NCBI GenBank assembly: GCA_027943335.1
Contig: BSBK01007852.1
Location: 1-64,000, forward strand
Origin: Chamaecyparis obtusa
Taxonomy: Eukaryota > Streptophyta > Pinopsida > Cupressales > Cupressaceae
Reading direction: 5' to 3'
DNA: 64,000 nt
Below are positions 25,380 through 36,052 of the stretch, one piece after another (position 1 is the first letter of the stretch; the number at the start of each line of letters is the position of its first letter). The translations under genes and the position numbers were made by a program. The notes beneath the pieces are model-generated. The model saw only the letters and a list, made by a program, of their open reading frames with translations. It did not search any database and was not told the origin of the DNA.

Positions 25380-26280
25380 ATGGCAAGTTCATCATATGGA
25401 AGACTGGAGGTGGAGAAATTTAATGGCACTAATTTCAAGTTGTGGAAACTCAAGATGGAAGACATGTTGGAAGATCGTGACCTATGGGAAGTGACTTCAA
25501 GTGCTACAAGACCAGCAACTATAGCTCAAGCAGATTGGGATATCAAAGACCGTAAAGTTAAGGGTCTCATAAGACTCTGTTTAACTGATGCAATCCTTCT
25601 AAATGTTCCAGATGAGAAAACCGCAAATAGTTTGTGGGAAAGACTTGCAGCTGTGTATCAGGCCAAATCTCTAGTGAACAAGTTGTTCCTGAGGAAGAAG
25701 TTGTACTCTCTGCAAATGGAGGAAGGTGGATCCTTAACGGATCATTTAAATGCATTTAATCTACTGGCTACACAATTGACATCAGCTGGTGTCAAGTTAG
25801 AGGAGGAGGATCATTGCTACACACTTTTTGTGTTCTTTACCGGATTCATGGGACCATCTTGTGATGGCTCTTGAAAGAACTTTAGTCACCTTCAAAATGG
25901 ATGATGTGGTGTCTTCGTTGCTATCAGAGGAGATGCGGAGAAAGACTTCCATTTCGGAAAAAGAAGCCCTTGCTGTTCGTGGGAGATCCACTGAAAGAGG
26001 AAAGAAAAATGACAATAAGTCTGACAATAAGGGTAGATCCAAATCCTGTGGGAAGTCAAAGACTTCCAATAAGTCCAAGGCAAAATGTTGGAACTATGAT
26101 AAATCTGGGCACTTCTGTAAAGACCGCAAAGAGCCGAAGAAGAAGAAGAAAGGTTCAGATTCAGCTTCAAAAAGATCTCAAGAAGATGGTGATGCATTCA
26201 TCGCAGCTTTGGCAGCCCATGCATCTGATGATGTGTGGTTGGTTAACTCGGGTGTATCTTTTCACATGACCTCTCATTGA
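25380..26280 (+). pseudogene. gag: TE1 gag and start of protease, frameshifted
   Basis: The ATG at 25380 begins a UBN2-type copia Gag (motifs VEKFNGTNFKLWKLKMEDML, LWERLAAVYQAKSL, LYSLQMEEGGSL). The frame shifts by one near 25840. The next frame then carries LCSLPDSWDHLVMALERTL and the nucleocapsid. The zinc knuckle CWNYDKSGHFCKD has Tyr in place of the second Cys and has lost the canonical spacing. The protease site reads VNSGVSFHM, with Asn where the catalytic Asp of D-S-G should be. Ends at a TGA at 26278. Gag coats the element RNA in cytoplasmic particles; this copy cannot. Confidence 0.85.
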
Positions 26281-29200
26281 AACTGGTTCTTAAAATATGA
26301 AGAGTTCAATGGTGGAAAGGTGTACTTGGGTGATGATTCTCACCTAAAGATAGTTGGACGCGGAAGGGTCACTATCAAATTTCCTAATGGATGAGTAAAG
26401 GGAATCAATGAAGTTATGCACATTCCGGGTTTGGCATGAAACCTATTATCTGTAAGTATGTTGAATGATGTAGGTGTGCAAGTTGTTTTTTTGAAAGAAG
26501 GATGCAAGATGATAAGAGAATCGATAGCGCTTGCAAGGGGTACTAGGAGAGGTACCTTATTTCAGCTAGATGCATGTATTCCTCTATGTAATAGTTCTTC
26601 ATCCTCACCATCTGAACAAGCAGTGAAGAAGTCTGTGGCTATTGGTTCCGATGGTAGTGCAAACACTTTGGAAGGTAAGCTTCTTGCAGAAAAGACAATG
26701 TTGTGGCATATGAGATTTGGCCACATTGGTGAAAAGGGTCTCAGAACCCTGAAAAATAAAAATCTCATTGAGGGGCTAAATGATTGCAATCTTGAGTTTG
26801 AATTCTGTGAACACTGTGTCTATGGTAAACAAAATCATGTTCAATTTTACTCTAGTTCTCACAAATCTTCTGATGTTTTGGATCTTATTCATTCTGATGT
26901 ATTTGGTCCTGTAAAAGTTCCTTCAATCTCCAAGTCTATATTTTTTGTATCTTTCATAGATGATTACAGTAGAAGGACGTAGATTTATTTCCTTAAAAGT
27001 AAGACACAAGTCTTTAGTCGGTTCAAGGAATTTAAAGCTCTTGTAGAGAATCAGACTAGTAAGAAGATTAAGTGTGTGAGAACTGACAATGGTGGTGAGT
27101 TTTGCTCAACAGAGTTTGAACAGTTCTATAAAGAACAAGGTATCGAGAGGCATAAGACAACTCCTTATACCCCATAGCAAAATGGAGTTGCGGAGAGAAT
27201 GAACAGGACACTGATGGAGAAGGCTAGGAGTATGCTTAGTGGAGCTGGTTTAGAACAAAGGTTTTGGGCCGAAGCTGTGGCCACTGCTTGCTATCTGGTT
27301 AACAAATCTCCTACATCAGCCCTTGTTGGTAAGACACCCATGGAGGTGTGGTCTGGTAAGAAGCCTTCAATTAGACATCTTCGTGTTTTTGGTTGTGAAG
27401 CTTATGCACATGTTCCAAAGGAGAAAAGATCTAAGTTGGAAAACAAAGATGTTAAATGTATTTTCATCAGATACAGTGCTGGTGTGAAAGGATACAAGCT
27501 TTGGGATCTACTGACTAGTAAGGTGTTGTATAGTAGAAATGTTATTTTCAGAGAGCTAACATCTTCTCCTATTGTGCTACAACTAGATGAAAAAGAAAAG
27601 GAAAAAGATGTTGTTAAGTTGCCTCCTACCCCTGAGAAGACTGAACAGAGAGACCATGTTGGGTCTAATGATGAGGAGAGCTCTAGTAGCTCTGATAGTT
27701 CAGAAGAAGAGGAAGAACAACCTCAACCATAGCCCTTGAGGAGATCCATGAGAGAAAGAAAGCAACCAAAAAGGTTTGGTTATTCTATGTTAGATTCTAG
27801 TTGTGCCTTTGCTTTGATTACTAACACTGATGAGCCTAGATCTATGAAAGAGGCTTTGGGCATGGAAGATGCAGGTTCCTGGATTGAGGCTATGGATGAT
27901 GAGATGGCTTCATTGGAGAAAAACAAAACTTGGGACCTTGTACCTTTGCCTAAAAGGAGAAAATCTGTTGGCTGTAAATGGGTGTTCAAGAAGAAATTCT
28001 GTGCAGATGGCAGTGTTGAAAGGTATAAAGCTAGATTGGTTGCAAAGGGGTATTCACAGGTAGAGGGAATAGATTATGGTGAAATATTCTCTCCTGTTGC
28101 AAAGTTGACATCCATTAGATTTCTATTATCTCTTGCTGCATCATATGATTTAGAGATAGAACAGATGGATGTGAAGACAGCTTTCCTTCATGGTGATTTG
28201 GAGGAAGAGATTTATATGTCACAGCCCGAGCACTACATTGTTAAAGGTAAAGAATCCTTAGTTTGCAGATTAAAGAAATCTCTATATGGTTTGAAGCAAT
28301 CTCCTAGGATGTGGTACCTTAAGTTTGATGCCTTTGTGTTGTCAATTGGATTTGTAAGATCAAAATTAGATCATTGTGTTTATTTCAGAGTTGAAAATGA
28401 TCGCCTTCTTATTGTTGCATTATATGTTAATGATATGTTGCTATTTGGGAAGGGTAAGGGTATGATTTTTTATTTTAAATCTCAGTTGTCAGCACAGTTT
28501 GAGATGAAAGATCTTGGGGTAGCTAGGTACATCTTGGGTATGAAAATCAGTAGAGACAGGTCTAACAGAAAATTTTGGTTGAGTCAGAGTAAGTATGTGA
28601 AGTCTGTGTTGGACAGGTTCAGCATGGCAGATTGTAGACCACTATGTGTTCCTATTTCTGTGGGAACAAAGTTATCTGTAGATGATTGTCCAAAATCTCC
28701 TAGTGAGGTGGAGGACATGAGTAGAGTACCTTATGCTAGTGCAGTTGGTAGTCTTATGTATGCTATGATCTGTACTAGACCAGACATTGCCCAAGCAGTG
28801 GGAGTCCTGAGTCAGTTTATGGCTAATCCTAGATGGATACATTGGGATGTAGTTAAGTGAGTATTCATATATTTGAGGGGTACATCAAATTACTCCATAT
28901 GTTATCATGGTAACTCTTCTGGATCTCTGCATTCAGTTTGTATTCATGGGTTTGTGGATTCAGATTGGGCAGGTGATATTGACAGCAGGAGATCCACCAG
29001 TGCTTATGTGTTCACTATGTTTGGTGGTGCCATCAGTTGGATGAGTAAGCGAAAACCTGTGGTTGCTTTGTCCACTACAGAAGCTGAGTACATGGCTGCT
29101 ACTCATGCTTGTAAAGAAGCCATTTGGCTTAGAAGATTATGTTCTGATGTTGGTGTTGATGCAGAACAGATTACTATTTGGTGTGACAGTCAGAGCGCTA

Positions 29201-29412
29201 TTTGCCTTGCAAAGAATCCAACTTTCCATGCCAGAACGAAGCACATTGATGTGCAGTTTCACTTTGTGAGAGATATGGTGGAAGATGGAAAGGTAAATTT
29301 GGAGAAGGTAGATACTTTGAAGAATGTTGTAGATGCATTAACGAAACCAGTGGGCACTGAGAAGTTCAGATGGTGTTCGAAGTCTATGGGCCTTTTGGCC
29401 TATAGCGGTTAA
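26281..29412 (+). pseudogene. pol: TE1 pol: integrase, RT, RNase H, six in-frame stops
   Basis: A single reading frame runs through TGA 26392, TGA 26437, TAG 26980, TAG 27175, TAG 27730 and TGA 28858 to its end at 29412. Order: pre-integrase zinc domain (LWHMRFGHIG...CEHCVYGKQ), integrase core (LIHSDVFGP, RTDNGGEF, QNGVAERMNRT, which cover the D,D,E triad), RT (QMDVKTAFLHGDLEEEIYM, SLYGLKQSPRMWY) and RNase H (DSDWAGDIDSRRSTSAYVF, ALSTTEAEYMAA, KHIDVQFHFVRD). The RT catalytic motif is YVNDM instead of YVDDM. The copy therefore lacks an active site even apart from the stops. Confidence 0.92.
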
Positions 29413-29455
29413 AGTTCCTGTTATGTTCCTGTTGCTCTTACAAGGTGTTCGACAA

Positions 29456-29464
29456 GTGGGAGAA
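29456..29464 (+). other. TE1 polypurine tract
   Basis: GTGGGAGAA directly before the 3' LTR; start site for plus-strand synthesis. Confidence 0.75.
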
Positions 29465-30310
29465 TGTTAGGAATAAGGTGTCTCAACCTTGGATAATTCA
29501 TATTCTTATTATTTGTTTTGTAAATGTATTTTTTGCAAATAATGTAATTAAGTGTGAGTGTACATGTCTAGTTGGCATGTTGATGTGTCACTCCACTTGA
29601 TGTGTCAGCATCTTGTGCGTAAGGAGATCATGACTGAAATGGTCATGATGGATTCCTATGATGCGTAAGAACTATTTAATGAATGTGCTATGACAGGTGT
29701 AAGAGCATCTTATGACTTGGGCCTATTTGGGCACCCAAGAAGAAGTGGTTGGTGTGTGTAAGAGAATATGCCAAAAATAGGTTGGTATGACAGATTCTCT
29801 TACACTTCTCTTGTGACCGTTATTTTTGGTGGATTCTATGACAAGCTATCATAGTCTATTCTAGGGATGGATGCCTATTCTTGGGATTGCATGTAACAAC
29901 TATGTACATGTGGCTTTGTGCATGGGTCTTGGTGGTTGTGCCTATTTTTGGGTCCAGAGGAGTCTATATATATGATGCTGCTCCTATGGGAGAGATATAA
30001 CAAAGTTTAAGTCTTGTTGGCTTTGTCTCTCATTTCCTGAAAGAACTTGCATTGCAAGTGTATTGTAATCTTTGTGTTGAAGATAATACATTGTGCAGGT
30101 TTTGGAGTGCTGGGGTTTTTTACCGAAAGGTTTTCCCCAGGGTATATCATTGTGTCATTCTCTATTTTTCTGTATGTATGGTATGTGGTTGCAATATCTT
30201 TGTTAAAGTAGTTAACGAATCTGAAATTGTAAGGATTTATAAGAATTTGCACAATACTCTCCTATAGAGATTAGCGTAGGAAGCTATTTCCGCAGCTAAG
30301 TTTCCTTACA
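29465..30310 (+). mobile_element. TE1 3' LTR
   Basis: 846 bp, the same length and ends as the 5' LTR. Followed by ATTTTCATGC, the resumed TE2 LTR. Confidence 0.95.
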
Positions 30311-31031
30311 ATTTTCATGCATTCTGATCATACTGGTTAATGAGAACCAAGCTACATAATAGTTACTGAGCTACAAAGAGTTATTATCGACGGATAGTAA
30401 GTTGATATAGTATTGAATCTGAAGTGTTATATTGATTAGAAATATTTGAATGAGCTGAACATTGATCTGTAAACTGCAAACTGAAGTTGTTTTAAGGCAG
30501 ATCATCTACTATTACATATTTAACCATTGTATAGAGACAAGTCTCTTAACCGAGTGGACTATGAAAGTCTTTTGATGTTTCATTCATAGAGTGAACATTG
30601 TTATCCTGTCAACCCCAGAGTGACTGCTGGTTGGACGATAACTTCTGGTCTAAAATCCTCTAACAAGGTCACACCTAACAGTGTGTTTGTAAACATTTAA
30701 CAGGGTTGGGTCTTCACCAACCTCACTTCAGAAGAGTGAACAATTTGGGTTGCCAGTCCCAGGTGGTTTTTCCCTTCATAGGGTTTCCACATTAAATCTC
30801 TTATGTTATGTGTTGATTGTGATATTTGTTTGTTATCATACTTTTCATATTACATGTTAGATTTAATCGGTAATTATTATAAAGTTTAGACTAACAATCA
30901 GTAAAAATAGAGACAATGAAAGTATTTTATGTTTACCAAGTAATAGAAGCAGTAGAATTGTTTTGGATTATACATTTTGATTTGGGACACTGGATAACTG
31001 ATTCACCCCCCCTCTCAGTTATTCTAACAAT

Positions 31032-31043
31032 TGGTATCAGAGC
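31032..31043 (+). other. TE2 primer-binding site
   Basis: TGGTATCAGAGC two bases after the 5' LTR end (31029). Same type as in TE1 and TE3. Confidence 0.9.
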
Positions 31044-31093
31044 TGTGGTTGCTTAGAACAGAGTTTTAAGGACTTCAGCAAAAAGGTCTCAAG

Positions 31094-32341
31094 ATGTATA
31101 AGAGGGAAGTGCCAAAGTTGAACAAAGATAAATTCATAGTATGGCAAAGCCAGATGAAGTTGCACATATCTGGAATTGGGAATTTTGCCCTAGAACTGAT
31201 GGAGAATGGCTACATTGAACCGACACCAAGTCCCCTGACTCTTGATCAACTGAAGGATAGGCATGAACACAATATTACTATGATGGAACTTGTTGATGCT
31301 TGTACCGATGCTGAATTTGAAGACATCAAGGGATGCACAACTGCCAAAGCCATGTGGGACAAGTTGATTCTAATATACAGTGGAGATGCGAATGTTAAGA
31401 GAGCTAGAGTAGAAAGCCTAAGAGGTCGATTTGATGATATGAAGATGAAAGAAGGTGAGAACATTGTGCAATATACAAACAGACTAAAAGAGGTAGTGCA
31501 TGCTATTAGAGCATCTAGCAGAGTTATTGACGATGAAAAAATAATAAGCAAGATTCTCAGAACTTTTTTGCCAGTTTATGCAATCAGGATCTCTGCAATT
31601 CATGAAACAAGGGCTACATCCAAGCTCACCCTTGACACTCTGATTGGTAAGCTTACAACTTTTGAATTGAATAACTTTGACAACAGTGTTGTACCTTCTG
31701 TTGAATCCACTTTCATGTCCTCTTTGAAGATTGGTAAGTCTAGTAGCAAGAATGATAAGAATAATGATAGTGACAGTAATACCAATGATGAACTTGATGA
31801 GCTTGAAGCTCTTATGGCCAGAAGATTTCCCAAAGGTAAGGGAAGATATAAAGGCAAGTTACCTATAGCATGTTTTAATTGCAAAGAAGTTGGCCACATC
31901 ACTGCTAGATGTCCGAATAAGAAAGATGATGATAGATCCAAAGACCAATCCGAAGGAAGCTATGGGAGAAGAGCCAACAGAGGCTACCAACACAACAACA
32001 GAGACAACCGAGATAGCTATGACAAAGGGAAAAAGGTATGTTACATATTCAAAGAATTGGAATCTGAATCTGACACTGATGATGATGTAAAAGTAGTATT
32101 TGTTGCTATGAAGGATGATTCAGAGGAAGAAGAGAAACATGAAGAGATAGCATTGATCTCTAAAGTAAGAAGAAATGATACATGGATCATAGACAGTGGC
32201 TGCACACATCATATGAAATTTGATCTAATTGATGAAAATGATGGTGGATCTGTTAGAATGGGAAATGATGCACCTTGTATGGTGAGAGGTAAAGGTTCAC
32301 TGATGATTAATGATAGAATAAAATGTAAGAATGCATGCTAG
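31094..32341 (+). pseudogene. gag: TE2 gag and protease
   Basis: ATG at 31094; open for 415 codons to TAG at 32339. N-terminal copia Gag (VPKLNKDKFIVWQSQMKLH, TAKAMWDKLILIYSGD, EGENIVQYTNRLKEVV), then a proper CCHC zinc knuckle CFNCKEVGHITARC at about residues 260-273, an Asp/Glu-rich linker, and the protease with its catalytic triplet intact (WIIDSGCTHHM, near residue 365). Upstream is the primer site; downstream the same frame continues into integrase. This is the best preserved part of TE2. Confidence 0.88.
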
Positions 32342-33742
32342 GTAGATGGACTAAACTACAATTTTCTAAGTGTGGCACAGCTGAACAACTCAGGACACCG
32401 ACTTGCTTTTGAGAGCAAAAAGGTAAGAATCTATGATGATGGAGGAAGACTTGTTGGAACCGGTACACAATCCAGAGGTAATCTATTTTATCTTGATATT
32501 GATCAGTCTTCTTGTTTATTAATAAAAGATGAAGATGCATGGTTGTGGCATAAGAGGTTATGTCATGTGAATTTTGATAATATGATCAAGATTAGTAAGA
32601 AGAAAAGAGTTAGAGGATTGCCTAACTTGTCAAAACCGTATCATGCTATGTGCCATGAATGTTAGAAAGGTAAGATGACTAAGTCCAGTTTTAAAAGTAA
32701 AGACTACTCAACAAAGAAGATACTTGAACTAGTTCATACCAACCTATGTGGTCCTATGAAAACTCAGAGCTATTATGGTGATAGATACTTTATTCTTTTT
32801 GTTGATCACAATACTAGACTGATGATTGTTATGTTCCTGAAAGAGAAATCTGAAGCTTTTAAGTTGTTTAAATGGTATAAGGTGAAAGTAGAAAAAGAGA
32901 CTGGAAAATAAATCAAATGCTTAAGATCTGATAGAGGAGGTGAATCTATCTCTGATGAATTTACTAATTTTTTTAATGAGAATAGTATTAAGAGATAGGT
33001 CTCTGCACCGAGAACACCTCAGCAGAATGGGATTGCTGAAAGAAGGAATAGGTCAATCATTAACTGTGCTAGAACACTAATGCTACAAAATAATGTTGCT
33101 TAGACATATTGGAGGGAAGTTGTCAGCATAGCTGTATATGTGCTTAACCTAGTACAACTAAAGAAGGACACCAACCGAACACCTTATGAGCTATGGTTTG
33201 GACACAAACCTACTGTAAGTTATTTCAGAATTTTTGGAAGCAAATGTTTTATTCTGAAAGATGAGAGAAATGGAAAATTTGATTCTAAAGGTGATGAAAG
33301 AATATTCTTAGGATATTCTATTAAGAGTAAAGCATACAAATGTCTGAATAAGGTTACAAATAAGATGATTGAAAGTACTAATATTCGTGTTGATGAGTAT
33401 GATGACATAAACATAGAAGAAAGAAAGGAACCAGAAGACTATGGTAGATTCACTTATATTGAACTTCCTGACTATCTACCGAAGTCACAATCTGTGATAA
33501 CCGGTCAGTAGGAAAATAATCTAGAGGAACAAGAAAGGGAAATCGACGAACAAGATGGTGCTACTGAGCAAGAAAATGAACCTGAACAGGATGAACAAGA
33601 AAGAAGAAATTGAGTACTGGCTAGTTTTGTCAGAAGACATCATCCTGATACACAAATTATTGGCAACAGACAAGCTAGAATGTAGACAAGAAGCAAAACA
33701 AGATAAGGTACATGTCTAGTTTGTGAATTTGAACCAAAGAAT
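32342..33742 (+). pseudogene. pol: TE2 integrase region, many stops
   Basis: Same frame as gag. Pre-integrase zinc domain (LWHKRLCHVNFDNM), then the integrase core with LVHTNLCGP (the first catalytic Asp position is Asn), LRSDRGGES and PQQNGIAERRNRS, and the C-terminal stretch PYELWFGHKPTVSYFRIFG. In-frame stops at 32663, 32909, 32996, 33101, 33509, 33611, 33683 and 33704; six of the nine stops counted from 32339 are TAG. There is no frameshift, so decay is by point change only. Confidence 0.88.
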
Positions 33743-34588
33743 GTGAAAATTGCATTAGAAAATGAATGGGTTAATGCAATGAAGGAGGAAATAGAACAAA
33801 TAGAGAAAAAAAAAACTTGGTCCTTAGTACCCCGACCTAAAGATAAGAATGTTATCGGTACTAAATGGATATTCAGAAATAAAATGAATGAAAATGGTGA
33901 AGTAACAAGAAATAAAGCGAGATTGGTATGCAAGGGATATGCACATGAAGAAGGCATTGATTATGGGGAAACATTTGCACCTATTGCTAGATTGGAAGGA
34001 GTTAGAATAATACTTGCATATGCTACACACAAGAAATTTAAGGTTTATCAAATGGATGTGAAATCAGCATTTTTGAATGGTATACTTGAAGAAGAGGTCT
34101 ACATAGAACAACTTGAAGGATTCATTGATCCAGACAACAGAAACATGGTATGTAGATTACACAAAGCTTTATATGGTTTGAAGCAAGGACCGAGAGCATG
34201 GTATGAAAGACTTCACACTTACTTGTTAAGTATTGGATTTGTAAGAACTAGTGAGAAAAATAATTTGTACATGAAAGGTGATACTGATGACACTATTATT
34301 ATTGCTGAAATTTTTGTTGATGATATTATTTTTGGAGGTCAAGATCATGTATGTAAATCTTTTTTTGATGACATGAGGAATGAGTTTGAAATGTTTATGT
34401 TCAGAGAGATTAAATTCTTTCTCAAATTACAAGTAATACAGCAGAGTGATGGGATATTCATCACACAGTCCAAGTACATAAAGGAAGTCTTGAAGACATT
34501 TGGCATGGAAGATGCTAAACATGTGGGAACACTAATGGCTACTGGAAGTAAATTGACAAAGGAAGATGAAACTACAGAGGTAAACCAG
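33743..34588 (+). pseudogene. pol: TE2 reverse transcriptase, cut by the gypsy insertion
   Basis: Copia RT with WSLVPRPKDKNVIGTKWIF, YKVYQMDVKSAFLNG-type motif (QMDVKSAFLNGILEEEVYI), ALYGLKQGPRAWYERL and the catalytic FVDDIIFG, which keeps both Asp residues. Open for 282 codons. It ends at VNQ (34588), where the gypsy LTR starts. The next residues of the protein resume at 49994 (IGKLMYVV). About five codons are missing at the join. Confidence 0.9.
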
Positions 34589-35432
34589 TGTGTGTGAGTG
34601 ATTTACACCTTCATGAAATAACAAGATTTAAAAGACAATTACACTATTCAAAGCAAACTAATCTAAATAATGCACAATTAATCTAAATATCTCATGGATC
34701 TCTAAAATAAAGTGGTAAATGAGGCTCTCAACTATGATCCTCACTAATGACACTCTAAAGATGAGAATTAAGCTATATGATATGCAAATTTAGATCTATT
34801 CTATCAAATTCTAGCTCTATTTGATGAACAATCTACTATGATCAAAGCAATTTAAGCTAATTAGCAATGAAAAATGATAAGTGAGTGATGTGGATGCAAA
34901 TTGCAAGAGCTTTGCTGCAATTCAAAGATATGGAGTGGATCCTTAATGCCTCAAAATGCTTTCTACTTATAGGATTTTCCCAAGGGTAGGGGGTAGAGTG
35001 AGTTGATCATGGTTATGCTTGGGTAAGGTCAATTGGATTTGCTTTGTCCATAAATGGGGGGACAAGGATTTAAATGGTTTCAAAAGGCTGGACCATCTCA
35101 ACAAAAGTGAGTGATTTGTGTCCATTTTGTCTCCTTTTTGCTTTGTTGAGGGAAATTAGTATTTAGTAATTAATTAAAGTAATTAAATTTAGCCATGAAG
35201 GGTAAGATGTTCATTTTGATTTTTCATTTCAACAACTATGTCATTAATTGAATTTAATCAATTTCGTAGTGTTTTTCCCCTTTTCAAGCTTTATTTAATC
35301 ATTTAATCATTTAATTGAATTTTCCTTTGATTTGAATTGTCTTTGTTCCATTTATTGATTTTTTGTGCTATTTTGATGATTTGTTGCACCTTTTTATTGA
35401 TTTAAGCCTTTTGCCAATTTTTCGTGTCTACA
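34589..35432 (-). mobile_element. Gypsy 3' LTR
   Basis: On the minus strand it reads TGTAGACACG... to ...CACTCACACACA (844 bp), TG...CA ends. Preceded by a purine tract. A TATA-like CCTATAAGTAG lies at 34963-34973 (minus). Confidence 0.8.
34963..34973 (-). promoter_or_regulatory. TATA-like box in gypsy LTR
   Basis: CCTATAAGTAG on the minus strand, well placed in the LTR. No second LTR is left for comparison. Confidence 0.4.
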
Positions 35433-35445
35433 AATGCCCCTCTTT
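35433..35445 (-). other. Gypsy polypurine tract
   Basis: AAAGAGGGGCATT on the minus strand, immediately before the LTR start TGTAGACACG. Confidence 0.75.
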
Positions 35446-35479
35446 GAGTCGATGTGCGAAGAACACTGATTCAAAGATT

Positions 35480-35790
35480 CCCTTGGTATGATGATCTGAT
35501 TCAGGTCCTGGTTCTGATATGCCTCTGATTGTTCTGATTGATGTACTTCCTGATGATGATGATGTTCCTCTGATGATGGTGTTGATATGATTCTGATGCC
35601 TCTGATATGATATGGGTCCTGGTTTGATGATAGGTCTTGGGTTCACTGATTTCTGATATGTTGATAGGTTTGATATGATATGGTAAGCTGATCTGATACT
35701 GATTTGCCTCTTGATATGAAATTGATATGATATGATAACTTGATATGATATGTTTTTGATGTGATGCCAATTTGATACTCTGATGCCCCC
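35480..35790. repeat. Low-complexity TGATATGAT/CTGAT repeats
   Basis: Irregular repetition of TCTGAT, TGATATGATATG and related words, over about 300 bp between the LTR and the PMD gene. Chance ORFs on the minus strand come from this repetition. Confidence 0.75.
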
Positions 35791-36052
35791 TCAGAAATAA
35801 AACATATTGAGTCCTTGATTTGAAAGATTTTGATTGATTAGAATATGTTTTGATTTCTGATACCGTTATAAAGAAATAGGCAAGTTTGATTTATGCCCCG
35901 GCTAATGAAGATGTCATATAATAGGTTCAAAGTGCATTTTTAAGTGTTTATTAGGGCCAATTTGACCTTAAATAGGGTAAAACCCCTCATTTTACTATTC
36001 ATTTTCACCTTTCCCTTTTGAGATTTTTAGCTCTAATTTTAGCCCTTTTTAC

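Larger units (their letters stand above)
24415..30310 (+). mobile_element. TE1: Tnt1-like Ty1/copia element
   Basis: Complete in structure: two 846-bp LTRs, primer site, gag-pol and purine tract. It is flanked by TTTT (GTTTT/ATTTT if one base has changed). The LTRs differ at about 22 of 846 positions by my count, mostly transitions, so this is a fairly recent insertion. Gag and pol resemble the Tnt1 group (Tork lineage) by their N-terminal gag sequence and pol order. The coding region is dead. Confidence 0.93.
23643..31029 (+). mobile_element. TE2 5' LTR, interrupted by TE1
   Basis: Made of 23643-24414 and 30311-31029. The junction is proven by the uninterrupted 3' LTR copy near 51935 (GGAGAAGTTTTCATGC). 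TATA-like CTATATAAG at 24334-24342 and again at 51857-51865. Confidence 0.9.

Noticed and set aside
25567..26197. Several overlapping minus-strand ORFs in TE1 gag
   Set aside because: Shadows of the plus-strand gag frames.
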